From Neurospora intermedia (taxonomy: Eukaryota; Ascomycota; Sordariomycetes; Sordariales; Sordariaceae), in the NCBI GenBank assembly GCA_037102815.1, contig BTPP01000007.1:310001-374000 (forward strand): DNA of 64,000 bases, written 5' to 3'. The notes beneath the pieces are model-generated. The model did no database searches and was not told the DNA's origin. It was given only the letters and a program-made list of their open reading frames with translations. Made by a program: the position numbers and the translations under genes. Position 1 is the first letter of the stretch. The number at the start of each line of letters is the position of its first letter. Positions 45,328-57,972 of this stretch are shown here, piece by piece.

Positions 45328-48076
45328 GACATGGAACTTTTGGACTGGACAGATCAGTTGTGTAAACGGGAAGGAGGGGAGAATAGGGATAATAAGAAAG
45401 GCCAAGGGACTAAGGGTCCAATGTAGTCGGATATGTTGTGTGCCCAGACAAGTGACTCGAAGGACAGTTCGCGGTTCAGGTAGATTGGACCAAGCCAGCG
45501 TCCCGCGAGAGAGATCAAGGATCAAGCTGGACAGTAGAAGGGCGGAGAAAGGACGAAAACATGTCCGATCGCGAGACATGTAGGACATGGGGCTTCACGA
45601 TCGAGAAGCAACGCACAGAGAAGAAACATGACACCAAAACCCCCCAAATGACACACGATAGTCCGAGGTTGAGTCGACGAAAAAAAGGGGTGGTTATAGG
45701 GCTAGTATCTTCAAGCTGGTACAAGCAATGACAAGTATGTGAGAGAAAAAGTGAAGGAACGGATTGACGATTCCCAAACACTACTGTGTTGAGCTCGTTG
45801 TCTGTCTTCGGTTATGACCGACTGCTAGCAGCGGGTCGGCTTTGGTGGTTGCCGAGTGTCTGGGAAGCTCGACGGCCGCAATGAGGTTGGTTTATCGTGG
45901 GACATGGTGTGTTCAGTCGGTGCGCAAAGGCATACACAGTAAAGAGCGGACTAGGATATTGTCGGTCCTTACACAGACATCAAGGGTCGTGGTAGTAGGG
46001 TCTAGACTTCCCATCGCTGCAGTGTTCAACCGACTCTGAGACACCCGACCATCCTCCACTTCGAGCCCCAGAAGCACGGCGTGATGGTGAGGAGGGGAAA
46101 GTATGTGCGGAATGCACCATACGAGGGGTACAGTTGTATGACTGCACGTGTTGGACTGCGTCTCGAGCAGGGGCGCTGAGGAGATCAAATAGATGGTCGA
46201 TGCTGTCAACGTGGATCGGTGGTGGCGATTTGGTGACGATCGACTCTCTATGACATTCGTCAAGGAATCTTAAATTGATGATAGCTTCAAGTTTCAGAAT
46301 GTAATGTCGTCAACTTGTGGATGGTAATTGCTTCATCGACTCGACGGTACTCGGACAATTTGGCGCAAGTTGGTCGGGTTGGAGTTCGAATTCAGAAAAC
46401 AGCGCGCAGAAAAGGTTTCCTTAATTTCAGGTTCCAAAGGAAAAAAACAAAAAGAGGACTGGAACAAACTCAGATATATCAGGCACTCTTTCCACGTTTG
46501 CGGTGCCTTTGTCGTTAAGTCGTCCAGCTTGAGGTTCATTTGTAGACGAGGAAGGCACGGTTGGACGCGTCACACGCCTGGTAACCGGCAGGTAGCAGGC
46601 CCGGATCATCATATCTCTACCTAGCAGGTACCTAGGTAGTCATTCAGCTTCGCATTCCACAGAGAAATAACTTGACAAGACTAGAGGTATGATATCTAGC
46701 TTCAATCAACACACGTTTTGTCGTCCGGAAGGACTGCACGACATCGCGTAAGCATGAGAACGGAGGAAGGCACGAACATAACTACTGGCTGTGATAAATC
46801 GATCGACCGAATTAACGACATCAAATACAGGAAGGGCACGGGGAATTTAAAAAAAGAATCGAGACAGAAAAGCATAATTAATGCGTGATAGCTATCTTCT
46901 TGTCCTCGTTATCTTTTTGTAATGCGTGTGCTTGGCTGTACTGAGCGTATTTATCGTACAACAATCCAAGGGACATCCAAGGAGTGACATCCAACAAAAA
47001 TACAAGCGGCGTCCATCAACTGTTGTGCTTGTGAACTACTCCGATTTAGCCATCGCCACCACCATCCAACCATACCACCACCAAATGCCCAGCCAAACCA
47101 AGTGGAAACATCGATGCACAAGACATACAGTAACTTTGAATGCCAACCAGCCAGCCAGCCAAAGACCTCGCCCAACTTCAGGAAAGAAAACATTGGTGCC
47201 CATTTGCATTGCATTTGCGCGCGTAAGAACCAATCGGTTTGATGATGTTCCCGTCCCATACGACGACCTGGTGGTACCCAAGGTCAGTTTTGGTGCAGTG
47301 CGGAGAAAACCGAATGAAAAAAAGGAAAAGCTGCAATGGCGTGAATAAAATGATTAAAGTTACACAAAAATGAACACAAGCTGACGAACAAACAAATCCG
47401 CCAAAGAAGGTAGTAAGTGGTAATAACCAGGCCTAATATAGAGAGAGCAGCACGCGTGCGAGCGAATGAGTCAAACATGGAAGGGGACAATGAAGAGAAA
47501 TTGTAAAAGCAAGAGGTACGTGGAGTAACAAAAAGACAAGAGGGTACCAAAGTGTTCCTCAATCCCCATCTATGAGTCCCTCAATATGACTGGCAAAATG
47601 GGTGGTGGTATAAATATCGACCCCGGTTCCAATCCGCCATATCCTGTCCCCATAAGGAAAAACCTCTAAAATGTCCAGAGAAGCCTTGAAGAGAGATGAC
47701 CACACAAGAATGCCAACTAGGCATGCTGACCCTGCGTGGGCGTTGAAACATTTGAGAAACAACGAATCCATCATATTCTTCCTTCCTCCTCCGTCTTTTT
47801 TGTGCGAGCACGTCGCTTCCACCAGATTCATCGCCGACGAGCGAAATTAGAGAAAAAGCGGTAAGTTATTCCGAAGAGCGTATAAGACCAGACGCAATTC
47901 AAGAGAAAAAGTACCAAGTAATACCCAGAAGCAAGAAGCCAAACCAGCTCCAAAGCCGCGACTCATCGTCTCCATGAACGCCTCAATGCATGTGTCCATA
48001 ATGAAATAATGCGCCTGCCGATGCCAGAAACCCCGGCCCGCACGGATCAGGGAGAACCAGAAGGTAAGACGGAATT
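45328..48076. other. Phytochrome upstream region and Som1-like 3' flank
   Basis: About 2.7 kb between two minus-strand genes hold the phytochrome promoter on the left and the 3' untranslated region of the LisH gene on the right. ORFs at 46926-47348 (+) and elsewhere lack codon bias. I see no gene. Confidence 0.5.
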
Positions 48077-50839
48077 CTACTCCGTCGTTCCGATCTCGTT
48101 GCCATCCAGAAACACGCCGGCATTGAAGTCGAACGTCTCTCCACCGTTGTCATTATCGTGCAAGAAGGAGTCGAAATCAAAGTCGTTCAGAACATCGTTT
48201 GACGTGAGCGGGTTGGCAAACTCAACATCGAAGTTCTGCAGCTTCCTGGTTAGCACCCACCGCTGGGCAGTGAACAGAGGTTCCGGACTTACCATCATTG
48301 GCTCGGCGAAATTGTTGTTCTGGGTCGGGTCCGGGTGTGGCGCGGCGGCGACCTGAGGCACAGAGGGCGGCGGGACCGGGGCGGCCGGCTGTCCATTCTG
48401 TACAACCTGGTTGCCCACTTGGTTCTTATTGAAGCTAGCTGGGTTGACTGGGGTGATTGGAGTGGCCGGCGCCGGAGGCTCTTGCGGCTGGTCGGCGTCT
48501 GCAGCAGGTGTAGCACCTGCGTTGAGGTTCTGATTGGATTTCTTCTGCGTAGCAGCCTAAACCGGATCAGAATCGCAACTCAACAAGGGACGAGGGATTA
48601 GTTAAGACAGGGGGGGTTCCATACCTTGTTCTTAGCATTCTTGGTCTCCTTCTTCTTGGGTGCCGGCTTGTTGCCCTGGTTGGGGGTTGGAGGAGCAGCG
48701 TTGGTGACTTGAGGAGATGACGTCGCGTTCCTCGAGTTGGCAGCGTTGGTCATCGCCGCTGCCGTTGGGGGAGCAGAAGGTGGCGGCATAGCTCTCTGCT
48801 GCGCTGGACCCTGAGCCTGCTGAGCTTGAGGAGGCTGACCAACCATCTGGCCATTGGGTCCAGGCTGCTGCCATTGCATATTAGGGCCCCCTTGGTTTTG
48901 CTGCTGCTGAGCCGCTTGTTGCTGTTGGGCTTGTTGGGCTTGTTGCTGTTGTTGTTGCGCCTGCTGCTGAGCCTGCTGTTGCATTTGTGCTTGACGCTGC
49001 TGTTGGGCAGCCATCATCTGTGGGTTCATTTGGCCATTGAAGGGCTGTCCTGGGTGTGCGTTCGGTGGACGCATACCGCCTCCCATCTGGTTGCCCATGT
49101 TCATGTTCATGCCGTAATGGGGCTGTCCTCCGTTGGGATCCATGTTGCCGCCCATAAAGATCGTTGGATTCGGTGAACTGCGGTTCTGGGCGCTATCCGG
49201 AAGAGGGGAACCCATGTTCTGGGGGTTGTTCATTTGCTGGGCAGCACGCTTCATCTGCTCCGAAGGGTTAGGTGATGCTCCATTGCGCTGCCCAGGTGGC
49301 GAATTGCCTTGGAAGCCTTGAGGATTCGGTCCCTGAGGTCCTCCCGGGCCGCCAGGTCCGCCTGGACCGTTGGGGCCTTCAGGTCGTGGCATCCCATCCT
49401 GTTCCTGTCGAGCCATCATGAGACGCTTCTTGTTCTGTTGCTCCAGGAGCATCAGCTGCATCTGGTAGTCCTGAAGGGCGTGGTTACTTGACCCGTTCTG
49501 ACCGTTACCAGGCCCAGCTCGCATGTTTCCGGCGCCCATTTCCTGGTTGTAAAACTGGTTGATGTTCTGGCCATCGGGTCCCTGCGGCAGCATAGGAGAG
49601 CCCTGGTTTTGCGGACCGCCAGCATTCGCCATCGGATTGGTGGGCATCTGTTTACCGTGGTGCTGCTGGAGGTTAGCGGCGTACGCTTTGAGCTGATTGG
49701 GATTGGCATTGATTAAGACCTGGAGTTGGTCAAGAGTTAATGAGTTTGGGCGGATTTGGTTGATGAAAAATGCTTGTGCTGAATTGGGGCCACCTCCTAC
49801 CTGCTGCTGGCCTGGCATGCCTTGCATCTGTCTGCCATTGGGCACCATGACACCCGCGTTGGGGTTGAAGGGGGCCCCCTCGAGACGTGGCCGCTTGGAT
49901 GGGGATGGCGCGTTGTCTGCCGATCCTGGCGACGCCGCCCTCACTCGGTTTCCGTCCATATCCGAGGGATCTCGTTGCATTGAAGCAGCTTTCTGTGCCT
50001 GAAGCATGTGCATGGCTTGGGGACTGGGAAGTAAACAAGGGTCAGCTTTGAACAAACCACATGGTAAAGAGGATACGGGACTTACTTTTGGCTGTTCGCC
50101 ATGGCTGCCCGTTGCAGCTGGTTTCCGGGCTTCATCATGCCGCCCATACCATTCATGTTCCTCATCATTTGCTGCTGATATTGCACGTGGGCGTAGTCAG
50201 GACGCATTTGCCGCAGCATCTGTTCCTGACGCATGCGGGACTGGTTCTAGCGTCGCTGTTAGCTAGGGAACAAGCTGCCACATCAGAAAAGGCAGTTCTT
50301 ACCTGGTTGTGTTGCACGTATTGGTTCACAAGAGCAGGACCCTTGCTCTTTTGGCTGTTGAACATATCCCAGAACAGTGAGAACCAGTCGAGCAGAAAGG
50401 GGTTGTTGCTTGTCGAGGAATTCGGAATCGCAGCTGGGGGTAGGTCGTCGGGACGCTTTTGGTCCAGGTTGTCCTTTGAGTCGGTATCCATGGGATCGTC
50501 ACCCAGGCCATTCAAGTTCTGACCAGGGCTCGCAGATTTGTCCGTCTTAATCTGAGGGTTATTTTGTAGCATCGTGCGGGCAACGTCGTACATGCCTTGG
50601 CGGATGAAGTAATCGTAGATGTAGGTCTCGAGCAACGAACGGCCGCCGTCGATAGCTCCAGGCCCGAAGTGCATTTGCTGTTGCTGCTGTTGCTGCTGTT
50701 GCTGTTGCGGTTGGGGTTGTGGGGGCTGCTGAGGACGGACGGGCATTGCGCCATTATTCATCATTGGCATAGGGGCGCCGCCGACGGGACCGCCCATGGC
50801 GTTCATCTGCGCCATGTTACCCATGTTGTTCATGTTCAT
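48077..50839 (-). CDS. LisH-domain transcriptional regulator, Flo8/Som1 type
   Basis: I read five exons: 50303-50839, 50086-50246, 48625-50023, 48293-48556 and 48077-48241, giving about 841 residues. The last acceptor could instead be six bases further (48235). The N-terminus is Met/Asn/Gly-rich with an 11-Gln run, followed by the LisH/LUFS region (LLETYIYDYFIRQGMYDVAR, then PFLLDWFSLFWDMF). The bulk is Gln/Asn/Pro/Gly low complexity, with a nuclear-type basic stretch (PAPKKKETKNAKNK) before an acidic end (NDFDFDSFLHDNDN). This layout matches Flo8 of yeast, SomA of Aspergillus and Som1 of Magnaporthe, which act with the cAMP-PKA pathway on adhesion, conidiation and development. It probably binds a LUG/Tup1-like partner through LisH. 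The exact orthology is inferred. Confidence 0.82.
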
Positions 50840-53800
50840 GGCTGATTATTACGGGCAGACGACAGTCTGCCGGGCGAGAAGCGGGATTCGCAAGAGTTAA
50901 AGCAATGGAGTTGGGTCGTGTGTATAACGACGGGAGCCTGAAAGCATGAAGAAGAGTTAGTGTTTCTAGGTTCATGTAATGTGATGGAAATTCGGAGAGG
51001 GTTCGGCCCAGGAGGGCACAGCTTGCCAACCAGGTGCGTACAAGTGCCACGGCTGCGCGATGCGCTTAAACCCGGCAGGCGGCGGACGTGTATTGAGATC
51101 GGGGCAGAGTGATGGCGCGGTGATTGCCGGATAACATGTCAATGGCGTCGAAAAGTTGATGCGGTGGCAGCAGGAAAATACTCTGAGACGTCGACAAGCG
51201 ACGGCACGGCACGCGTTGGGGGGCAGAAGATAGATAGACAGACAGACGGACAGGGGCAGGCTGGTAAGAGAGATGTCAAGTACCTCGATACAGGCGGGGG
51301 AGCCTGGGCTGTTGGCGCAGCAAGTAGCGTGTCGGTACCGATTAGACGGATGTTGTGCAGAGCGTGGAGGAAGTACGGCAGCCAGAAGAGCGAAACAGTC
51401 TAGAAGTATGTTCTAGCTGAAAGGCGGGTGAGGTGCAGCTGGGAGAAATTGCAGCGACCGAATCGGGGGCTGGGCGGCCGCGGTGAGATATTCCGGGGAT
51501 GAAGATTAGTGGGTGTGTGGCCGGAGATGCACGTGGGTGCAGCGATAGATGATCTCTGTTGCACGATCCCCTTTCTTGGTGAGTGTCTGCGTACGTGGTG
51601 AGAAAAAGGTCACAGAGGCGAGGAGGCGTTGGGTCGATCTAGAGAGTATAAAAAATGGGCGTGGGTGTTTTGTAGAGAAATAAAGGAAGCGAGACAAGGC
51701 CGCGAAACAGGCTCAGATTTCGGTGCACGTAGACTTCTACCGCAAGCCTCAGGTCCGTAGATGTACCGGCGCACTGGCACTCGAGCACGCCAGATGGGAG
51801 AACAGGGAGGTTCAAGCAATAGCGTAGGTAGGTAGGTATATATGGTACCTTTTGAGAGCGCGTTTGACAAGCGATATCCCCGATGTCCCGTCAAAGGCCG
51901 GTGCTCGGTGTCAAAGGCGAGATGCAAGGTCGAGGCAGACAGCCAGATCTCTGCCCGGCAAGGCTGGATCTCGAAAAGATATCGCGACGGCGGCGATGGT
52001 AGGTGGCGATGGTGCTGCTGCTGCTGCTGCTGAGTTCCACGGGAACGGCAAGGCTTCAGTTGCGCGTGGGTGCACTCCCGTCCCGCTTTCCAAGGATCCA
52101 ACAGCCTTGGTCGTGTAGAAGTAGGTGATGGTCGAATATGTGCCAAATCGTCCCACCAGAAATTATGTGGCGGTATATGTGGTGTCGTGTCGTGGTGTAG
52201 AGACTGGAGAGAGTGTTGTCGTGGTTCGTGGGTGGTCGCCGCCTGGTTGCGAGGAGTGGACGTCGAGGTTAGAGTGAGGCAAGGTGGTGTTGGTGGTCCA
52301 GGCAAGTAGGTAGTTGGAGAGGTGGTGGGAATGATGATCCGGTCCACGTCGCAACAGGAAAGCGTGCAGTGCTAAAGTAGTCGTAGGGATGGGAGGAGGA
52401 AATGGGGAACGGGGGTCCGGGCAAGTCACAGTGTGTGTGGTCTAGCTACCGTGGTGGTCCTCTTCAGGCGCAGGCGGCGGCGGCAGGCTGGCTCTCGCTG
52501 GTGGTGGTCTCGGGGCCGGCGACCGTGGGATCTCTTGTGGGCCAATCCGCTCAATCTCGCTGGTGGTCGGGACGGGACAAGGGCGATTGGGACGTCAAAG
52601 TGGTGTGCCGCAAAAGAGGAGGATTCCCGACACGAAACTCAAACGGTCGTAGGACGCAAAAGAGAGGAAGCGAGGAGGAAGATGGGGGGGACGGGGGTTG
52701 GGGTTTGGGGACTTTTTTTGGCCGACTGCGCTGCCTCAGTCTTCTGCTTGGTGCTCACGCCAAATCGTATTGGAATTTGGGGGGGGGGGGGGGGAAGTGG
52801 AAGCAGCCAGGAGCCGGGCCTGGGGGGTGATGGGCGATGGAGGAACCGCGAGATGGGAGACCGAGCTTCACAAGCCTGCGCAGTCTGGAGCACGCAATCG
52901 CACCATTCGTCGTCTTGGCATGCGTACATCTCAGACCGTCTCACGTGTTGCCTCGTTAATCAGGCATTTCAGGCACTCTTGCAGCTCAAATATGCACCTA
53001 TGCAGCAAATGACGGCTTGGCGCCCCTGTATCTGCCACCAATCTGCCTACTTCCTTCAGGATATTTGGCTTGTTCCACCCTTCTGCCATGACAGTCATCA
53101 CCAAGATGGCCGACGCGGACACCTTTCTTAGTTGCCAACTCTTCACTTGGCGCATTGCTTTTGCTGCAGCCTCACTCTAACTAATTCTTTTGGGCAGACC
53201 AATAGAGGTGTGGATTGGCCGTTTTGTCACTTTTCGAAAAACCATCTGTCCACGCGACGAATCGGTGATCTAAGCGAGGAGAGCCTCTCCGAGAGCCTCA
53301 GACATTCACGTTGGATGACTAGTTGGATCAAATCTGTCAACTTATCTTTTTCCAGTCTTTATCGACCAGATATTCGTCGTCCCTTTCGTATCTGTTCGTT
53401 GGGCGTCGCGCTGTCGTTGGTCGTGTGTTTTTAAACCAACAGAACACACTTGGTGCAGGCCAACTCGTATCCAACAGTGATGATACCTTGCCGAAAGCTC
53501 CGGGAGTCCCCAGACTTCTCGTCTGGCTTCCAGCCATAATCTCAACCCATACCTTCTCGCGTGGCAGGCCTTTGGCAATTGTGCAACAGCTTAGGATGAG
53601 CAGCAGGTGAATGGCTACCAGTGTTCAGTTAAATAGGTACTGACATGCGCAAGTGAGGTGACTAGCATGTCGCCATCCACATGGCATGCGACGCGGAAGA
53701 GTCCATGGCGTTGGACAAGGCCGTCAAGACTTTGATGTCACGTTTGGCAGGGATCCGGAGCAATATGTTTGGCAAAGAGGTGATGTTGGGCATCTCCGAC

Positions 53801-56309
53801 TCCCGTCTCCTGGGTTTCTTTTTTTGTTGAAGACCTCAGTCATGACGATTCAAGAAACACACTCCATACCTAGAGGTAAGTAGTATGCCAGAACCTTCAC
53901 TGAAACCCGACTACTACTCCGTCGTCTCCTAGGCAATGGCTCGAAGAACTCATTGGTGAGATGAATCATTGATTACTCGAGATCACCAGATGGTCATCGA
54001 GATTCACCTCGTGCGTATGTACTATTTCTCCGAGCTCAGCTGTACCTGATTACATAGCAAACCCATATGACCTACCCTAGGTTGGATTGGACTGCAAGGC
54101 GACATCGCGATAAGCACTGGCCTTGTGGGCTCCAAATCTCCACAGGGTCTTGGGCGCCGCGCTAAGCCACTAACAACACGATCTGCCGGGTGGCAGATCC
54201 AACGCCAGGGCAACGCCAACAACGGGCGCCAACTCTCAGCAATTCTCAACGGACCCTAACCCGTACAACCTCATGCAAGCCCGGGTTTTTAGAGCATTAT
54301 GAAATTCACGTGCAGCCTAGTATCTGCAGTAGAGTGAATAAAAGCTGTGGAATCGAAGCAAAGTGGTACAGTACCAGACGTAGGTATCGTCAAGGTTGCC
54401 GCCCTCAATGAATCTGTCATGTCGTGATGCGCCGCTGCCGCAGGTAATCTCCAAGGGTCCCGTTAGTGCTGCCCTGGGCTGTCACGGCTTCCTGGTCGGT
54501 GGGACCACAGTCGTTCGGGAGTTGCCCAAGGTCTCAGGGTTGTTGCTGTCAGACTGGATCTGCTGGTCAGGGTTGCAGCACCGATATGCTGCTACCTTAC
54601 CGTTGCGCCGTCCCGTCTGGGGATGAAATAACAAACCCACAAAACACAGCATACACCGACCGGATCACGTACCTGCCTGCACCTGTCAATCAACATCCTG
54701 CCTCGTTTTCTGGATAGTTTCATTTACTACCCAGGTAAACTAAGTGACATAGGTCTTGGTGCGCCACAAGTCAGATAAATGCAGCGTCCCTTGCATTAGC
54801 TAGGTCCGGCAATACGCGCTACAGCCGGGGGTGTGTTGTTGTCGTGGATTTGCTTCGTGGATCGCGCTGGGGATCTTGCGTGCGGCTTGCTGTTCGCAGG
54901 AAGCCTCGTTGCGGCCCCTGCGTTCGTTCCTGCCTAGACTGAAGGTAGGCAATCAATTTCACAATCGCTTCTCCAAGGAGCGCCAAAAACTCAAAACTTG
55001 GCAGTATGAACCTTCACTTTCACCCTTTGATGAACTCTAGCCCAATGTCTCGAAATGAAATACAGAGAAAATGACGTCAAGTCATGTCGCCTTCAGGGGA
55101 TGGAAGATTACCTACCTACAAGTACCCAAAAGGCTTGAGGAATTGGAGGGGCAAGCAATGCCACAATGGCATGGAAGCGTGAAACTGCTGGCACCTATCA
55201 TGATGAACTTCCCTGCCGAGCCACCAGACGAGCCTACCATGGCCGCCATGACATGATCTACGGCGCCATGCAGCAAACGGTTCTCCTCTCCCGCCCCAGT
55301 CTCAATCAGCCCAGCCAGCGGGCCAGCAGTCCAGCGACAACAAGTAAGCCCGCAATCCACACAGTTAGAATCTGTTCGTGGAATGGAAAGATGGAACTGA
55401 AGGGAACGGGTACTATGGCAGCTGGCTTGACGCCGTTAGACGCGGGAGAGCGGGAAGGACGGGATCATCAATTGACGCTGCTGCCGTGGCAAAGGGGGAA
55501 GTGCACGGGCCACATCAACGGCTACTGCTGTTTCGAAAGTACAATGAATCGATGCCCAGAAATGATTCCCTTCCTCGCCATCGACACACTTCAATTGCAT
55601 CAAGTTCAGCATTTCATTTCATTTGTTGATATCAGAGATGCCGCATCTTGACATCCTCCTTCATGTCATATACTTTCCAAACTCTGCGTCACACCTCGAC
55701 ACACTTTTACCGCTCCCGGTCAATTTCGACAATTTCCCCGAAGCAAAACAGACGAGGACGGCAGATCGACAGCCTTTTTTTCCAAGACATTTTAACCACG
55801 AAAGTCTGCAACAAAGGTTCGAGACATTCGTCAACACAACTGGAATTAAACGAGAGACAAAACACCCCGCCATCGTTACTGATCTCTAACCATACCCTGA
55901 ATGCCCCCTCCCCCCGATCAGCCCCGGCATGGTTTGAAGGGTTCATCGGCCGGCGGACAGGGGTCGCATGGCATGCATGGGTGCGGATGAGAGGGTTAGG
56001 GTTCGATAACTATTACCCCTAATTTGGTGACGATGAGGTTGTCGACAAGACAAGAACGACAAAACATGATTGAGTAAAAATGTGGAAGTGAATTATTCTT
56101 ACTATAATTTCTCACTCTAGGAATCAGGTTCGGTACAACTTCCAATCACATGAAACTTCACAAGGCGAAGGTATCGCCGAGTGTCTGCGCAGCGTTCTTT
56201 CCCGCTCTGGCACAGCATGCCGAACAAAGCAGGGCAGGTACCACCGACAACTAACAACCAACCGTGATGGCCAAACACCGATGAAATTCCACACGCCACC
56301 AGGAACATA
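50840..56309. other. Gene-poor interval with long Som1-like leader
   Basis: About 5.5 kb carry no convincing gene. The first 1.5-2 kb read on the minus strand as C/A-rich leader-type DNA and contain a 245-codon low-complexity ORF (51610-52347) that I take as non-coding. A CTG run lies at 52014-52032 and a poly-G tract at 52779-52794. A minus ORF at 52931-53155 (74 codons) has weak protein-like composition only. CCCTAACC telobox-like words occur near 54,250 and 55,995. Confidence 0.4.
52779..52794 (+). repeat. Poly-G tract, 16 bases
   Basis: An uninterrupted run of 16 G in non-coding DNA. Confidence 0.9.
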
Positions 56310-56555
56310 TCACGAGACACATCCAGATACCCTCGCTCTATACTTATTGGGGTTCCTCTCTACTTTTCTCCGTAACCCCTGTTCCCTCTTTCCACTCCCC
56401 AGATTTCGTCGATGTTCGAATTTTGGATCTTTCACGTAGTAAGTGAGAAAGACTACCTCGTCACTTTGAACTGATGCCCTGATTGAGGCCATCACCGTGG
56501 GATAGTGAAGCAAAGGGTCGGCATCAACGTCGATTGAAAGATCCACATATGTCAT
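56310..56555 (-). CDS. Possible small gene or exon, unknown function
   Basis: A minus ORF of 81 codons with an ATG at 56555 has a protein-like pattern: YVDLSIDVDADPLLHYPTV, then FLTYYVKDPKFEHRR and a basic C-terminus ending CVS. The opening faintly recalls YAFIKLRLICDFHNEI of the gene at 58923, which could mean a diverged relative, but the match is too weak to rely on. A GTAGGT donor lies upstream near 56,590, so the ORF may be a downstream exon. Codon bias is poor. The rest of 56,556-57,332 shows no gene. Confidence 0.3.
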   Translation of the reverse strand: MTYVDLSIDVDADPLLHYPTVMASIRASVQSDEVVFLTYYVKDPKFEHRRNLGSGKREQGLRRKVERNPNKYRARVSGCVS

Positions 56556-57332
56556 GCCGAGTCGTGTTGAGGCGAATTGATTTGTCGACCTACCTTAGTT
56601 GTAATATGCTCTGTTCAATCCGAAAGAGAAGGCCATAACGGTTGCATGTGAGCGTCTCCAGCGCAAATCCAAGTAGTATTCTAGGCAATGCCGAGCTCCT
56701 CCCGCTCCATGCGGCAACTCCCATTCGAACGTCAAGATGCCTCTACAAAAAAGTCCTTTTCCTGGGACGGGTCAAACTCTCGTTACAGATCGACCACAAT
56801 ATTCGCGTCCCAGTCTCGTTTCATCAGCCACTCAAAATTCCCCCAATGCAATCCATGCTCAGCCACCGACACAGCACTCGCTCATATCATCTTTATGCCC
56901 TTTCCATCAAGTCCACCTCTACTCCCCATGTGTGTGCGCTAAGAAACTTGCAATCCATTCGCTCAAGCCAGCCATTCAAGTGGTATTACTTGAACAGATG
57001 TTAAAGGAAAAAAAAAAAAAAGGAAAAAAAAAGGAAACAGAAACAAAACCCGAGTATGCCATTTCATCCTACGCGCGTCACCGTATCCCTAGTAACTTAG
57101 TGGTTCTCTGGGGATCCAATAACCAAGGTATGTATAGTCCCTCGACTCTTCCAGATCCTTCAATCCTCTTGGCAAGAGCTCATGACTTGATTATGGCTGC
57201 ATTTCTACCACGGATAACATACTCTTCCGTCCGACAAACACGATTGTATTCCTCCGGATAGGTACGGTAGGTTTGCACACGACGCGCGAATGCAGATACG
57301 CTTCGCGTGTAGTCTGTAAATCTCTAGCCTTA

Positions 57333-57455
57333 TTATGCAATCAACCCTCCTCCTATTGCACCAAAGTTGATTGTAACTTGATGAGGTTGGGTATAGGATG
57401 GAAAGGCGCCGTGGGGAGGAAAATCAGGGGTCGGAGGATGATCCCCAGGAGCACA
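57333..57455 (-). pseudogene. Stranded extra copy of the duplicated exon
   Basis: Right after a GCATAG acceptor, a 41-codon stretch (APGDHPPTPDFPPHGAF, then TINFGAIGGG and a stop) closely resembles exon 3 of the neighbouring gene (APGNRPSPTTDFLPPH). The exon before it has lost its GCAAGT donor (GATGAT at the matching place) and runs into a stop, so I see no normal way to splice this copy in. It may be a dead exon, or the true last exon of a rare isoform. Confidence 0.5.
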
Positions 57456-57847
57456 CTATGCTCAAAATTTACCACCTAGGCATAAATCATCCGTCCAAGC
57501 CTTTGAAGGATCATACTGAAGAGTTTGGTTATGGGGACCGAAATCAGGGGCCGGGGGTTGTTGCCAAGGAAGATTCTATGCTTAATGTTAGTACTTAGGT
57601 AGGTATAGATGATAGATAGGGTAATGATGGGAGGGATGATGGGACTTGCCTCCGCCAAATCCGGTGAAGGAACATATTGGTTATGGGGAGGGAGAAAATC
57701 GGTCGTCGGCGAGGGACGATTCCCAGGGGCAGTCTATGCTTACTTCAAATGTTAGCACGCAGGTAGGTATAGATGATAGACAGGTACCTGAATGATGTGA
57801 GGGAAGGGACTTGCCTCTGTCAATTTCCCGGCCGTTGAATATTCAGG
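57415..57847 (-). repeat. Tandem exon-intron repeat, about 160-bp unit, three to four copies
   Basis: Diverged copies share, on the plus strand, a block with GGTTATGGGG, GAAAATC or GAAATCAGGGG, TCCCAGG and TCTATGCTTA, followed by TTAGYAC and AGGTAGGTATAGATGATAGA. Each copy spans one exon and the following intron of the small Met-Gly-Cys gene on the minus strand. Confidence 0.75.
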
Positions 57848-57972
57848 CTGTGGAGGTGCCTAGGTAGTTAATGTTAACGGGAGTCTAAGTAGAGGTACCT
57901 TAGGCGACAATCAATTGAAGCCAGGGATTAACTTACCTCGTTCAACACAGGCTTTGATGTACCGCAACCCAT
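57462..57972 (-). CDS. Small Met-Gly-Cys protein built from duplicated exons
   Basis: I read four exons, all phase 0: 57937-57972, 57815-57847, 57650-57733 and 57462-57575, giving 88 residues. Exon 1 reads MGCGTSKPVLNE and ends at GTAAGT. Gly2, Cys3 and Ser6 fit an N-myristoylation plus palmitoylation signal, so the protein is probably tethered to a membrane. The rest is Pro/Asn/Gln-rich and without a known domain. Exons 3 and 4 are diverged copies of one unit (PSPTTDFLPPHNQYVPSP against PPAPDFGPHNQTLQYDPS), and the end of exon 2 matches the end of that unit. Introns 2 and 3 start GCAAGT, the consensus of GC-AG introns, and both end CTAAC...GCATAG. The matching phases and paired introns make the model credible although no family is known. 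Confidence 0.6.

Noticed and set aside
46926-47348. 140-codon plus ORF
   Set aside because: Random-looking composition in the 3' flank of the Som1-like gene; no start context or bias.
51610-52347. 245-codon minus ORF, Pro/Thr/His-rich
   Set aside because: No domain and composition follows the C/A-rich leader DNA; treated as untranslated.
57273-57860. CRISPR-like spaced repeats
   Set aside because: The repeated blocks are diverged exon-intron copies in a fungal genome, not short identical repeats with unique spacers.
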